Assembly (NCBI RefSeq): GCF_028595325.1
Contig: NZ_JAQQXR010000002.1
Span: 310,001 to 374,000 of the forward strand
Origin: Janthinobacterium fluminis
GTDB taxonomy: Bacteria > Pseudomonadota > Gammaproteobacteria > Burkholderiales > Burkholderiaceae_D
Direction: 5' to 3'
Length of the DNA stretch: 64,000 nucleotides
Below are positions 14,418 to 24,708 of the stretch, piece after piece; positions within the stretch are counted from its first letter, which is position 1, and each line of letters begins with the position of its first letter. The notes beneath the pieces are model-generated. The model was not told where the DNA came from. It saw only the letters and a program-made list of their open reading frames with translations, and searched no databases. The position numbers were made by a program, and so were the translations under genes.

Positions 14418-16274
14418 TCATGCCAAGTGGTCATCCAGTTCAGCTTGTTCTTCCAGGTACGGGTAGGCCGGATCGGCCTTGATCGGCACCGACACCATCA
14501 CCGTCATGCCGGCGCCATAGCTGCTTTTGATTGAGAACTTACCACCGAGTATTTTGATGCGCTCCTCGATGCCGACCAGGCCGAAGGAGCCGACCTTGTT
14601 GCGGCCCTCCTTGAGCACGCCGATGCCATTGTCCTTGACCGTCATCGACAGGATGTCGCCGTCCTTTTTCAGTTCGACCTGCACCAGGCTGGCCTTGGCG
14701 TGTTGCGAGATATTGCTCAGCGATTCCTGCAGGATGCGGAAAAATGCCGTCGCACAATGGTCGTTGAGGCGGATGTCGGTCTGGTTTTCATTCAATTCGC
14801 AGACGATGCCGGTGCGGCGGCGGAACTCGGCGATCTGCCACTCGACGGCCGCGTTCAAGCCCAGGTCGAGTACGGTCGGGCGCAAGTCGTTGATGATGTG
14901 GCGCACGCTCTTGATGGTGGCGTCGATCTGGCTCAGCGTCGAGCGGGCGCGCGCGTTCAGGCGCGGGTGGCGGCGCTCGGTGCGCGAGGCCAGCATGTCG
15001 GCATCGATGCGCAGCACCAGCAGGTTCTGGCCGAGGTCGTCGTGGATTTCGCGGGCGATGCGCTTGCGCTCTTCTTCCTTGATGTGGTCGGCGTGGGCGG
15101 CCAGGCGGCGCAACTTCTGGTGGGAGATTTGCAGCTTGGCCTGGCTGTCGCGCAACTCCTGGGTCATCGCCTTGGCCATCTGGATGGCCCGCATGCGCGA
15201 CGACGACAGCGTGTGGAACAGGGCATAGATCAGCATCGCGCCGATGGAGCCGGCCAGCATCGCCAGCCAGGGAAAGTAAATGTCGAAGCGTGTGTAGAGA
15301 TCGTTCTTTCTGACGCTGAAGTGGGCTTGCCACAGGCGCCCATTGTAGTTGATGGGCACCGTCGTCGACAGCGTGCTGCGGGCCGATGGCGTCCACTGCA
15401 GCGCCGGCGGCAGCGCCGTCTGGCTGTCGAACACCAGCGCGCCGGCGCCGCGCAGCTTGGGCTGGGCGGCAGTGCCGCCGTCATACAGGGCCACGTGCAC
15501 CGAGCGCACCGGCAATTCGCTGAGCACGCCCTGCACCAGCGACTGCAGATTGAAGCCGACGCCGATCGAGCCGATGTAGGCGGCGCGGCGCTCGGCGACG
15601 TTACCCGTGGGCATGCCGGCGCGGTAGATGGGCAGGCGCATTGCCAGGGCCTTCATCGCGGGCCGGCCCGGTACGACGATCAGGTGGCCGGAGTTGCTGA
15701 CCTCGCCGCTGTCGCGCGACTCTTCCAGCGCCCTGGCGCGGAAAGGCTGGGCGGCGACATCGACACCGAATATTTCCGGCGCGTTGGCGATCGGCTCCAT
15801 ATAGGTCAGCACCGAGTAGTTGGGGCGCTTGCCCGTCGGTTTCAGGACAAACGGCGGGTAGCCGTCATAGATGGCTTCATCGCGGTGCACCTTGGCCTCG
15901 AAAGCGGGGCGCTCTTCCTCGGTGACAAACTTGGCGAAATTAATCGTTTCAATGGCTGGGTAATGTTCTTCCAGCGACAGGCCGTCCACGTAGTGGCGGA
16001 ACTGCAGGCGGGTAATGTTTTCCGAGACTTGGAACAGGCTGGCTGTGCCGCGCAGCAAGTCGGCATACGACTTGATGCGCGCGCCTATGCTGTACTGGGC
16101 CGTGTGCGCCAGGTTCTTGAAGCGCTGGTTCGAGTCGGCCTCGATCGACTTCGACGCCGTCAGGTAGAACAGCAGCCCGACGCAGGACGACAGCAGCACG
16201 CCGATCCACCAGATCGGCCGCTTGGGGGAAAACTTATTTTTCTTGCCCATGAAGGAAAGCATCGTCAGCCGCAT
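14418..16274 (-). CDS. Membrane sensor histidine kinase with CHASE domain
   Basis: This 618-residue kinase has an N-terminal membrane helix (IWWIGVLLSSCVGLLFYLTA), then a periplasmic CHASE-type sensor of about 250 residues (LRGTASLFQVSENITRLQF, AIETINFAKFVTEEER). A second helix (FPWLAMLAGSIGAMLIYALF) is followed by a coiled coil, a HisKA_3 dimerisation domain with the phosphorylated His in ARDIHDD-type sequence REIHDDLGQNL, and a NarL/DegS-type ATPase with VKDNGIGV and GSFGLVGIEERI. Its partner should be a LuxR-type response regulator, but none is adjacent. CHASE ligands are often small diffusible molecules; the ligand here is unknown. A 7-bp inverted repeat lies upstream at 16335-16359. Confidence 0.9.
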   Translation of the reverse strand: MRLTMLSFMGKKNKFSPKRPIWWIGVLLSSCVGLLFYLTASKSIEADSNQRFKNLAHTAQYSIGARIKSYADLLRGTASLFQVSENITRLQFRHYVDGLSLEEHYPAIETINFAKFVTEEERPAFEAKVHRDEAIYDGYPPFVLKPTGKRPNYSVLTYMEPIANAPEIFGVDVAAQPFRARALEESRDSGEVSNSGHLIVVPGRPAMKALAMRLPIYRAGMPTGNVAERRAAYIGSIGVGFNLQSLVQGVLSELPVRSVHVALYDGGTAAQPKLRGAGALVFDSQTALPPALQWTPSARSTLSTTVPINYNGRLWQAHFSVRKNDLYTRFDIYFPWLAMLAGSIGAMLIYALFHTLSSSRMRAIQMAKAMTQELRDSQAKLQISHQKLRRLAAHADHIKEEERKRIAREIHDDLGQNLLVLRIDADMLASRTERRHPRLNARARSTLSQIDATIKSVRHIINDLRPTVLDLGLNAAVEWQIAEFRRRTGIVCELNENQTDIRLNDHCATAFFRILQESLSNISQHAKASLVQVELKKDGDILSMTVKDNGIGVLKEGRNKVGSFGLVGIEERIKILGGKFSIKSSYGAGMTVMVSVPIKADPAYPYLEEQAELDDHLA

Positions 16275-16434
16275 CAGGAGATCGTGTATCCAAGTCTGCC
16301 GTGCAGTGCTGCATCCTCAGGCCGGAAAACTTTGCATTGTTGAAACTTTTTTAACAATGTGTAATATACAAACCAATGGCAAGTCCGTCAACAAGCTTTT
16401 GCTGCGCGCGGGATATTCGGACGGGCGCGGGCGT

Positions 16435-16457
16435 AAAAAAACCCGCCGGAGCGGGTT
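16435..16457 (-). terminator. Rho-independent terminator of glnS
   Basis: On the minus strand a perfect 7-bp stem (AACCCGC/GCGGGTT with a 4-nt loop) is followed by a run of T residues. It lies 20 bp after the glnS stop. Confidence 0.85.
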
Positions 16458-16476
16458 CGCTGGCGGGGCGCCGCGC

Positions 16477-18249
<1,773 letters not shown>

Positions 18250-18450
18250 GTGTTAAGTGCTTTGGAAGTGACAGGTTGCCGGCATTTTACCGTAAGCGCC
18301 CGCGTTTATCGCCGCCGTTGGGGGCAGGCGGCAATATTTGCGGAAATCCGCGCCGCCGCGCCGCCATTTCGCGCGGGCGGCGGGACGGCGGCCGTTTTCT
18401 ATAGGATAATTCGTCTTTAATTGTTTTGGCATACGTCCTGGAGTGTCCAT

Positions 18451-18741
18451 ATGGAAAATTTATACAATGTCCTTGGCGTCCCTCCCAATGCCAGCGACGA
18501 CGAAATCAAGAAGGTGTACCGCTCGCTGGCGATGCGCTTCCACCCCGACCGCAACACGGCGCCCGGCGCGGAGCAACGCTTCAAGAGCATCACGAAAGCC
18601 TACGAAATCCTGTCCGACCCTGTCAAGCGCGCGGAATACAACCAAAGCGTGAACCACCGCATCATCATCGATCCGGAGGCGGAAGCGTATGCGCTGTGGC
18701 GCGCCGTGTTCAGCCTGCACGGCACCAGCTTGCCGGCCTGA
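18451..18741 (+). CDS. Small J-domain protein (DnaJ family)
   Basis: The 96-residue product is almost entirely a J-domain: [21 protein letters not shown], then the HPD motif in [17 protein letters not shown], and [20 protein letters not shown]-domains stimulate Hsp70 (DnaK) ATPase. The protein lacks the Gly/Phe-rich, zinc-finger and C-terminal substrate domains, so it is a type III, single-domain co-chaperone. The ATG at 18451 has a GGAG upstream. It is 117 bp before the unrecognised three-gene operon on the same strand, and may deliver DnaK to those products, though this is inference. Confidence 0.88.
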   Translation: MENLYNVLGVPPNASDDEIKKVYRSLAMRFHPDRNTAPGAEQRFKSITKAYEILSDPVKRAEYNQSVNHRIIIDPEAEAYALWRAVFSLHGTSLPA

Positions 18742-18858
18742 GGCGGCCCCCCGCCGGGCGCCCCGGCTAGCCGCCTCGGCTGGCCGGCCCGGCCGGTTTT
18801 AACCATCATCGAGAGCGGCGCCGCCTGCGGCGCCATGCATTACATTGGAAAGAAGAAC

Positions 18859-19371
18859 ATGAGAAGAGTACACCCCGAATTTGCCTATCAGTCGCGCGAG
18901 CTGGGCGGCCAGATCGAAGGCATTCTGGGCGACCCGCCTAACCGCAAGAATTACCAGAGCATGGTCAGCGCCCTCGTCAGCGAGTACGCCAGCGGCGGCG
19001 GCATTGAGGACGTCAACATGCTCAGCTTCGCGCTGGTCGACCACATCGAGTTCAACAACCCGAAGGGCTTGCTGGCCGCCAGCGAGGACTATGAGATGGG
19101 CGCGCCCGGCCCCGTGTTCGCCATGGCCTCCTGCGCCGGCGCCGAGGCGGCCAAGATGTACGCGGCCATCGGCGACAGCTTCCCCGACCTGGCGCGCCAG
19201 GCCATCATCACGGCCTTCCTGTACAAGAACCCGCGGCTGTGGGACGACGAGGACCAGTCGCTCGAGCAACTCGGCGTCAACGACGACGGCGACGACGTGC
19301 AGGACGAGGACGACGTCAACGACGATTTCGCGCAAATGTTTGACCAAGACGGAGACGACAATGGCAGATAA
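18859..19371 (+). CDS. Unrecognised acidic protein, first gene of a three-gene operon (170 aa)
   Basis: I do not recognise this protein. It begins MRRVHPEFAYQSRELGG, has a folded-looking middle (SMVSALVSEYASGGGIEDVN, FPDLARQAIITAFLYKNPR) and ends in an Asp-rich tail of about 35 residues. There is no signal peptide or membrane helix. Start 18859 is chosen because GGAAAGAAG lies 4 nt before it. Its stop overlaps the start of the next gene by 11 bp, so translation is probably coupled. The acidic tail may bind metal or a basic partner. Confidence 0.75.
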   Translation: MRRVHPEFAYQSRELGGQIEGILGDPPNRKNYQSMVSALVSEYASGGGIEDVNMLSFALVDHIEFNNPKGLLAASEDYEMGAPGPVFAMASCAGAEAAKMYAAIGDSFPDLARQAIITAFLYKNPRLWDDEDQSLEQLGVNDDGDDVQDEDDVNDDFAQMFDQDGDDNGR

Positions 19372-20140
19372 CAGCAATCTTCCGGCGCTGACCAGGCAAG
19401 TCACCGAGCTGGTGCTGGCCGGCTCGCTGGGCCACGCCGAGCAGGCGTTTTCCGACGCCGCCGATCAGTACGGCGACCTGGCCGTCGTCGAGGTGCTCGG
19501 CAGCATCCCGCCGCAGGTGACGGCCTTGCACCTGGCCGGCTTCGACGGCGGCAAGATGTCGCTGGCGACGCTGCTGGTGCCGCCCAAGGCCTGGGCCGAC
19601 AGCCTGGCCTTCATCGCCGCCACCTGGAGCGACGACCAGATCGAGGACGACCCGGAGCGCATCGCCGAGGCCCTGTTCGCCCACATCCACGGCATCGTCT
19701 TCTCGGCCGAGGACGCCGAGCGCCGCCGCGCGCTGCTGTTCGAAGCCTCGGCGACGGACTGGGGCGCGACGGCCTTCGCCATCCTGTTCTCGATGGCGCC
19801 CAAGGAAATCCTCGAAGTGGCCGGCGAAATCCTCGTCAAGGGCCCCTACATCACGGGCCAGACCTCGTCCGACAACGACGTCGTGCCGCTGGCCATCGAA
19901 CTGGCGCAAGCCAATGAGGACGGCTGGGACCGCTCGCTGTTCGAGCTGTTCCCCGACTTCCGCCACAGCGGCGACCTGGTCGACGCCGAGTTCAGCGACG
20001 ATCCGGACGAAGAGCCGGCCTTCCTGCAGCGCAGCACCAAGGAATTGCTGTACCGCTTGCGCAAGCAAGTGCCGAGCACGCGCAGCGGCGTGGCCAAACC
20101 GGGCGCCCGGCGCAGCCTGGGCACCGGCATCTTCTCCTGA
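19361..20140 (+). CDS. Unrecognised protein, second gene of a three-gene operon (259 aa)
   Basis: The product begins MADNSNLPALTRQVTELVLAG. It is acidic, soluble and mainly helical (SLGHAEQAFSDAADQYGDL, DAERRRALLFEASATDWGA), with a more basic C-terminus (YRLRKQVPSTRSGVAKPGAR). No catalytic motif, signal peptide or membrane segment was found. It overlaps the upstream gene by 11 bp and shares an ATGA overlap with the downstream gene. Tight coupling suggests that the three proteins act together, possibly as a complex, but their role cannot be told from the sequence. Confidence 0.75.
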   Translation: MADNSNLPALTRQVTELVLAGSLGHAEQAFSDAADQYGDLAVVEVLGSIPPQVTALHLAGFDGGKMSLATLLVPPKAWADSLAFIAATWSDDQIEDDPERIAEALFAHIHGIVFSAEDAERRRALLFEASATDWGATAFAILFSMAPKEILEVAGEILVKGPYITGQTSSDNDVVPLAIELAQANEDGWDRSLFELFPDFRHSGDLVDAEFSDDPDEEPAFLQRSTKELLYRLRKQVPSTRSGVAKPGARRSLGTGIFS

Positions 20141-21024
20141 TGGCCGGCGACACCATGCTGCCTGCCATCGTCGCAGAAAACCTGCCGCGCCTGGTGCGCG
20201 CCATCAAGTTGCTGGCGCACGATCCGCGCCCCGACGCGGCCGCCAGCCTGGCCGATGAGCTGACCGGCATCACGGCGATGGTGGCGGAAAAGTTCACCAA
20301 CGAGCGCACGGCCGAGGGCATCCAGAAGGCCCTGTACCTGACCGTCGGCGGCGTCTCGCTGGGGCTGGAGCACGCGCTGATGCACGACGGCGACCAGGCC
20401 GCGCTCGACTTCCTCGTCGAGCACGGCGCCGAGCACGCCTTCCAGGCCGGCTTCCGCCTCGTGCGCGAGCTGTCGCAACTGCCCGAAGACGCCCTCGTCG
20501 GCGAATACGACCTGGACCCCGTCTACGTGCAGCGCCGCTTGCGCGACCTGTTCGTCGACCTGTGCAGCGCCGACCCGAACAAGAACTGGAACGGGCCGGA
20601 GAAATACGCGCAGCAACTCAAGCAGCGCAAGGACGTGCAAGCCATCGTGCGCCTGGCCGGCTGGCTGCGCCGGCACAATGACCGCGGCCCCGTCAGCGAC
20701 GCCGACCTGAACGCCGAGGGCGTCATCGCGCTGGCCGTCATCTTCGCCATCGAGGGCGGCGGCATCGTCGCGCGCACCGGCCAGAAGGAATTCGAGCGCC
20801 TGGTGCGCTCGGTGCGCAAGAACAAGCCCGACTTCGAGGCGGGCTGGGCGGCGCTGCTGGCCAAGGTGCCGGTGCAGCACCACGAGGTGCTGCGCGACCG
20901 CATCGACGCCTACCGCACGCACTGCACGGTGATCCAGCAAATCCTCACGCGCACCAGCATGAAAAAACTGTTCGAGCAACTGGAAAACTACGCCGGCTCC
21001 GAGCTCGACGCCGACTACGCCTGA
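20140..21024 (+). CDS. Unrecognised protein, third gene of a three-gene operon (294 aa)
   Basis: The product begins MAGDTMLPAIVAENLPRLVR and is a soluble, mostly helical protein with a central Lys-rich region (NWNGPEKYAQQLKQRKDVQ) and a small Gly-rich turn (IEGGGIVARTGQKEF). No known motif was recognised. The ATG shares its A with the stop codon of the second gene (ATGA overlap). Its last codons (DADYA) are duplicated in DNA just downstream by the 97-bp tandem repeat at 21007-21191, so the annotated end is the first copy. Function unknown. Confidence 0.75.
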   Translation: MAGDTMLPAIVAENLPRLVRAIKLLAHDPRPDAAASLADELTGITAMVAEKFTNERTAEGIQKALYLTVGGVSLGLEHALMHDGDQAALDFLVEHGAEHAFQAGFRLVRELSQLPEDALVGEYDLDPVYVQRRLRDLFVDLCSADPNKNWNGPEKYAQQLKQRKDVQAIVRLAGWLRRHNDRGPVSDADLNAEGVIALAVIFAIEGGGIVARTGQKEFERLVRSVRKNKPDFEAGWAALLAKVPVQHHEVLRDRIDAYRTHCTVIQQILTRTSMKKLFEQLENYAGSELDADYA

Positions 21025-21191
21025 GTTGCCGCAACAGCGGGGGACAGACCACGATTTCCGGGAAAGATTCCCCCGGAAATCGTGGTCTGTCCCCTTGGTC
21101 CATGACGTCGACTACGCCTGAGTTGCGGCAACAGCGGGGGACAGACCACAATTTCCGGGAAAGATTTCCCGGAAATCGTGGTCTGTCCCCT
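21007..21191 (+). repeat. Two tandem 97-bp units with GGGGACAGACCAC palindromes
   Basis: Bases 21007-21103 and 21104-21191 are near-identical copies. Each has the last codons of the upstream gene (GAC..GACTACGCCTGA), a spacer GTTGC, and a palindrome. Palindrome arms are 21040-21061 with 21073-21094, and 21137-21159 with 21168-21190; each arm has the core GGGGACAGACCAC. The first copy is a real gene end; the second is a duplicate. The same core is in the element at 5680-5744. Confidence 0.9.
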
Positions 21192-21196
21192 TGCTT

Positions 21197-22093
21197 TTAG
21201 CCGGCTTGGGCGGCCTCGGCAGCGAGCGCGATGAAGGCGTCGACCAGCGGCGCGCTCTGGCCCTGCAGCCGCGCCAGCAGCAGGCTGGTGGTCGCCGCCG
21301 GGTCGGCGATGGGCCGGTAGCAGACGCCGTCCATGTGGATGCGGTCGAACGAGGCCGGCAGCACCGAGATGCCGCAGCCGGCCGCCACCAGGCCGATGAT
21401 GGTCGACGCTTCGCCCGCCTCCTGGGCGATGTGGGGCACGAAGCCGGCGGCCCGGCACAGCCGGAAGATCTGCGGGTAGATGCCGGTGCCGGCGTCTTTC
21501 GGGTACATGACGAAGGCTTGTCCGGCCAGTTCCCGGATCGCGATGCTGGCCTGGGCGGCCAGCGGGTGGGCGCTCGGCAGCACCAGCCGCAGCGGGTCCT
21601 GGCGCAGGGTGCTCAGGCTGACGCTGGCGGGGATCGCCACTTCCGGCGGGCGCACGAAGCCCAGGTCCAGCGTGCGCTGGCCGATCGCCTCGATCTGCGG
21701 CAGCGTGGCCATTTCGTGCAGCGTCAGCCTGACCAGCGGAAAGCGCTGGCGGTAGCGGTTGATGACGGTGGCGAACAGCGGCGTGAACGGCGTCGAGAAC
21801 GTGAAGCCGATGCGCAGCTCGCCCGCTTCGCCGCGCTGGGCCCGGCGCGCCGTCACGGCCGCCTGTTCCGCCAGCGCCAGGATGCGCCTGGCGTCGTCGA
21901 GGAAGAGCCGGCCCGCTTCCGTCAGCCGCACCCAGCGCTTGCTGCGCTCGAACAGTTGCGCGCCCAGTTCCGCCTCCAGCGCCTGGATTTGCTGGCTCAG
22001 CGGCGGCTGGCCGATGTGCAGGCGCTCGGCGGCGCGGGTGAAGTGCAGTTCTTCGGCGACGGCGACGAAGTAGCGCAGGTGGCGCAATTCCAT
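21197..22093 (-). CDS. LysR-family transcriptional regulator
   Basis: This 298-residue protein has the LysR build: an N-terminal winged HTH (ELRHLRYFVAVAEELHFT, RLHIGQPPLSQQIQALE) and a C-terminal effector domain (LRIGFTFSTPFTPLFATVIN). It resembles the CbnR/CatR-like branch by its opening. It is divergent from an MFS transporter gene with about 105 bp between them, the usual arrangement for a LysR regulator controlling its neighbour, probably with a small effector that the transporter moves. I did not pin down a T-N11-A site. The effector is unknown. Confidence 0.9.
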   Translation of the reverse strand: MELRHLRYFVAVAEELHFTRAAERLHIGQPPLSQQIQALEAELGAQLFERSKRWVRLTEAGRLFLDDARRILALAEQAAVTARRAQRGEAGELRIGFTFSTPFTPLFATVINRYRQRFPLVRLTLHEMATLPQIEAIGQRTLDLGFVRPPEVAIPASVSLSTLRQDPLRLVLPSAHPLAAQASIAIRELAGQAFVMYPKDAGTGIYPQIFRLCRAAGFVPHIAQEAGEASTIIGLVAAGCGISVLPASFDRIHMDGVCYRPIADPAATTSLLLARLQGQSAPLVDAFIALAAEAAQAG

Positions 22094-22198
22094 GTTTGTT
22101 ATCTGTTTAAAGTATGAGTAATGACTTGAATATATATTGGACGATATTAATACGCAATCTTATGATGGTTTGTCGCCGCTTTTTTCCTGTCCGCCACC

Positions 22199-23449
22199 AT
22201 GTCCGCTTCCACCATCCCCACCGCGCCGTCCGCGCGCCCGGCCATCGCCGCCGGCACGCCGGAGTTCCGGCGCAGTAACCGAGCCTTGTTTTTCGGCGGT
22301 TTCGCCACGTTCGCGCTGTTGTATTGCGTGCAGCCGCTGATGCCGCTGCTGTCGCGCGAGTTCGCGCTGACGCCGGCGCAAAGCAGCGGGGCGCTGTCGA
22401 TCGCCACGGCGGCGCTGGCCGTGTCGCTGCTGCTGACCAGCGCCGTTTCCGACCGGCTCGGGCGCAAGCCGCTGATGGTGGCGGCGCTGGCCGTCGCCGC
22501 CTTGATGACGCTGCTATGCGCCTTCGCCCGCTCCTACCCGCAGTTGCTGCTGATGCGCGCCGCGCTCGGCCTCGCGCTGGGCGGCATGCCAGCCATCGCC
22601 ATGGCCTATCTGGCCGAGGAGATCGAGGCGCCGTCGCTGGGCCTGTCGATGGGCTTGTACATCTCCGGCAGCGCCTTCGGCGGCATGGCCGGCCGCGTCC
22701 TCGTGGCCGTGCTCAGCGACATCTGGTCGTGGCGCGCGGCGCTGGCGCTGATGGGCGTGCTGGGCCTGTGCGCGGCGGTCGAGTTCTGGCGCAGCCTGCC
22801 GCGCTCGAAAAACTTCGTCGCCAGCGCCGACGGCTGGCGCGCGCTGCCGGCCGGTTTGCGCCGCCACCTGGGCGATGCCGGCCTGCCCAGCTTGTTCTTG
22901 CTGGCTTTCCTGCTGATGGGCTGCTTCGTCAGCATGTACAACTACATCGCTTACCGCCTGCTGGCGGCGCCGTTCAAGCTGAGCCAGAGCACGGTCGGCG
23001 CCATTGCGCTGCTGTATCTGATCGGCATCGTCAGCGCCGTCTGGGCCGGCCGCCTGGTCGACCGGCTGGGCCGCCGTGGCGTGCTGTGGATGCTGCTGTC
23101 GGCGATGCTGGCCGGCTTGCTGCTGACGCTGGCGGATTCGCTGCCCGTGATCATCGCCGGCATGGCGCTGTTTACCTTCGGTTTCTTCGCCGCGCACTCG
23201 GTCGCCAGCAGCTGGGTTGGACGGCGGGCGCGCGCGCCTCAGGCGCTGGCGTCGGCCCTGTATCTGTTCTTTTACTACCTCGGTTCCAGCGCCGTCGGCT
23301 CGCTGTCCGGGCTGTTGTGGGCGCGCGACGGCTGGTCCGGCGTGGTGGCGGCGCTGGCCGCCGGCCTGGGGCTGGCATTGCTGATTGCGCTGCGGCTGCG
23401 CAATCTGGCGCCGCTGGGACCGCGCGCGCCGGCCCTGGCCGTGCCCTGA
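22199..23449 (+). CDS. MFS transporter, YnfM/AraJ-like
   Basis: This 416-residue inner-membrane protein has the major facilitator pattern with about twelve segments. The motif SAVSDRLGRKPLMVAALAV between segments 2 and 3 is typical, and LMGCFVSMYNYIAYRLL begins the second half. It is closest in feel to YnfM/AraJ-type drug or metabolite exporters. The substrate is not known. It is divergent from the LysR gene (21197-22093), which probably regulates it. The gene ends 6 bp before the convergent hypothetical gene at 23456. Confidence 0.85.
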   Translation: MSASTIPTAPSARPAIAAGTPEFRRSNRALFFGGFATFALLYCVQPLMPLLSREFALTPAQSSGALSIATAALAVSLLLTSAVSDRLGRKPLMVAALAVAALMTLLCAFARSYPQLLLMRAALGLALGGMPAIAMAYLAEEIEAPSLGLSMGLYISGSAFGGMAGRVLVAVLSDIWSWRAALALMGVLGLCAAVEFWRSLPRSKNFVASADGWRALPAGLRRHLGDAGLPSLFLLAFLLMGCFVSMYNYIAYRLLAAPFKLSQSTVGAIALLYLIGIVSAVWAGRLVDRLGRRGVLWMLLSAMLAGLLLTLADSLPVIIAGMALFTFGFFAAHSVASSWVGRRARAPQALASALYLFFYYLGSSAVGSLSGLLWARDGWSGVVAALAAGLGLALLIALRLRNLAPLGPRAPALAVP

Positions 23450-23455
23450 CACCGT

Positions 23456-24097
23456 TCAGCTCGGGCAGTTGTGGTAGTGGCGCTGGCCCTCGGCCGTGAT
23501 GGTGATGCAGTATGTCAGCAAGGCGCTGCTGATTTTATAGGTGCGGGCGGTGCTGTTGCCCCGCGGCGTCAATTCCTCCATCTTGGCTCCCTGATACCAT
23601 TTCGGCGGCACGGCCGCGTGGGCCGCCGCGAAACCCCGTTCCAGCCGAGCCTGCGGCGTGTCCAGCGGCGCCGGCTCTCCCCGCGAGGGAAATTCCCTGC
23701 GCAAATCCTTGTCGATTTTGCCGATATCGCGTTTGGCGAGACGCAGGATTTCGTCGGCGCTGAGACGGGCGGGGGCCGCCTCGACGATGATTTCCGGCGC
23801 CGCCGTGGGCGTTTCCGGCGCGGGCGCCTGCGCCTGGACGGGCGCGGGCGCGCTGCGTTGCGGCGCCTCGGGGGGGCGCGCCGCCAGCCGTGGCGGCGGC
23901 GAGGGCGGCCGCGCCGCCACGGCCCGGCTTGGGGGCGTTGGCGCCAGCCGCAGCCATTGGATCGCCGGCCGCTCGGCTTGCGCCGCTTCGGCGGGCGGCA
24001 CGGGGCGGTTTTGCAGGAAGGCATACAACAGCGCCAGATGCAGCGTGGCGGCCAGCAGGCCGATGCCGATGCGCGGCGCGTTCAGGTTTGTTGTCAT
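23456..24097 (-). CDS. Hypothetical membrane-anchored proline-rich protein (213 aa)
   Basis: I do not recognise the family. The product has one N-terminal membrane segment (IGIGLLAATLHLALLYAFL), then a Pro/Ala-rich extended region of about 90 residues, and a globular C-terminus (ADEILRLAKRDIGKIDKDL to HYHNCPS). The order of membrane anchor, Pro-rich spacer and folded end resembles TonB, but the C-terminus does not match TonB. Start 24097 (MTTNLNAPR) is chosen because the membrane segment follows directly; the open frame runs to 24313 without support. Its expected place is the periplasm. Confidence 0.65.
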   Translation of the reverse strand: MTTNLNAPRIGIGLLAATLHLALLYAFLQNRPVPPAEAAQAERPAIQWLRLAPTPPSRAVAARPPSPPPRLAARPPEAPQRSAPAPVQAQAPAPETPTAAPEIIVEAAPARLSADEILRLAKRDIGKIDKDLRREFPSRGEPAPLDTPQARLERGFAAAHAAVPPKWYQGAKMEELTPRGNSTARTYKISSALLTYCITITAEGQRHYHNCPS

Positions 24098-24346
24098 CGT
24101 CGGCGGCGCGGTAAAAGAGTTGCTGCAATGTATCTTATTAAAATGATAGTTGCATAACCCGTAACGCTTGCTTACAAAGTTCTTGCCGCGCGGTTTGACT
24201 TGCCGCCTCGTCCTGCGCGCATTATTTGCGGTGACGCAAAAATGCCGCGAAGCGGACTGGGCCTGTCGGAAACTTCGGCCACGCCACCCCCGTCTAATCG
24301 AATACGGGCGCACCTTTGGTGCCCGGGATAGACAAGGAGGCTAATC

Positions 24347-24673
24347 ATGCTACAAGCGAATGAAATCCAACAGCGCTTTAATACGATTCAGCAAGCCATT
24401 GGGCAAGCCTCGCAGGCTTGTTCCGCCGAACGGAATCTGCCCAGCGAGTTGCGGGATTGCATACAGCGGCTGGACCGGCAATCCGACCTGGCGCAGGAGG
24501 CGATCCAGTCGCGCGACGAAATGCGCATCCGCAAAGTGGTCGACGACCTGGAGCAACTGGGCGACCGCGCCAAGCAAGTCTGCGGCAGCGACGCCAAGCT
24601 GACGCCGCAAATGAAAAATGCCGTGCTGAGAGTGCACGACGAGCTGTCGGAATTGAAACATCAACTGCACTAG
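24347..24673 (+). CDS. Small helical hypothetical protein (108 aa)
   Basis: The product MLQANEIQQRFNTIQQAIG continues as a helical, Gln- and Asp-rich sequence with a heptad-like pattern (LRDCIQRLDRQSDLAQEAI, DELSELKHQLH) and likely forms a coiled coil. It has two cysteines and no signal peptide. AAGGAGG lies about 6 nt before the ATG, an unusually strong ribosome site. I do not recognise the family. It is preceded by a separate intergenic region and followed by the convergent LytTR gene, so it is a single gene. Confidence 0.7.
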   Translation: MLQANEIQQRFNTIQQAIGQASQACSAERNLPSELRDCIQRLDRQSDLAQEAIQSRDEMRIRKVVDDLEQLGDRAKQVCGSDAKLTPQMKNAVLRVHDELSELKHQLH

Positions 24674-24708
24674 GCGCTGGCGCCCATGCCGCGGCCGGCA
24701 GTTGGACC

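Noticed and set aside
16335-16359. A 7-bp inverted repeat upstream of the kinase gene as a firm operator
   Set aside because: Arms of 7 bp with an 11-nt spacer and AT-rich content can occur by chance, so it is mentioned only with the kinase.
18881-19360. A longer N-terminus for the second gene of the unknown operon
   Set aside because: The region is coded by the first gene in another frame. The extra translation is low-complexity Ser/Arg/Thr, and ATG 19361 gives the usual coupled overlap.
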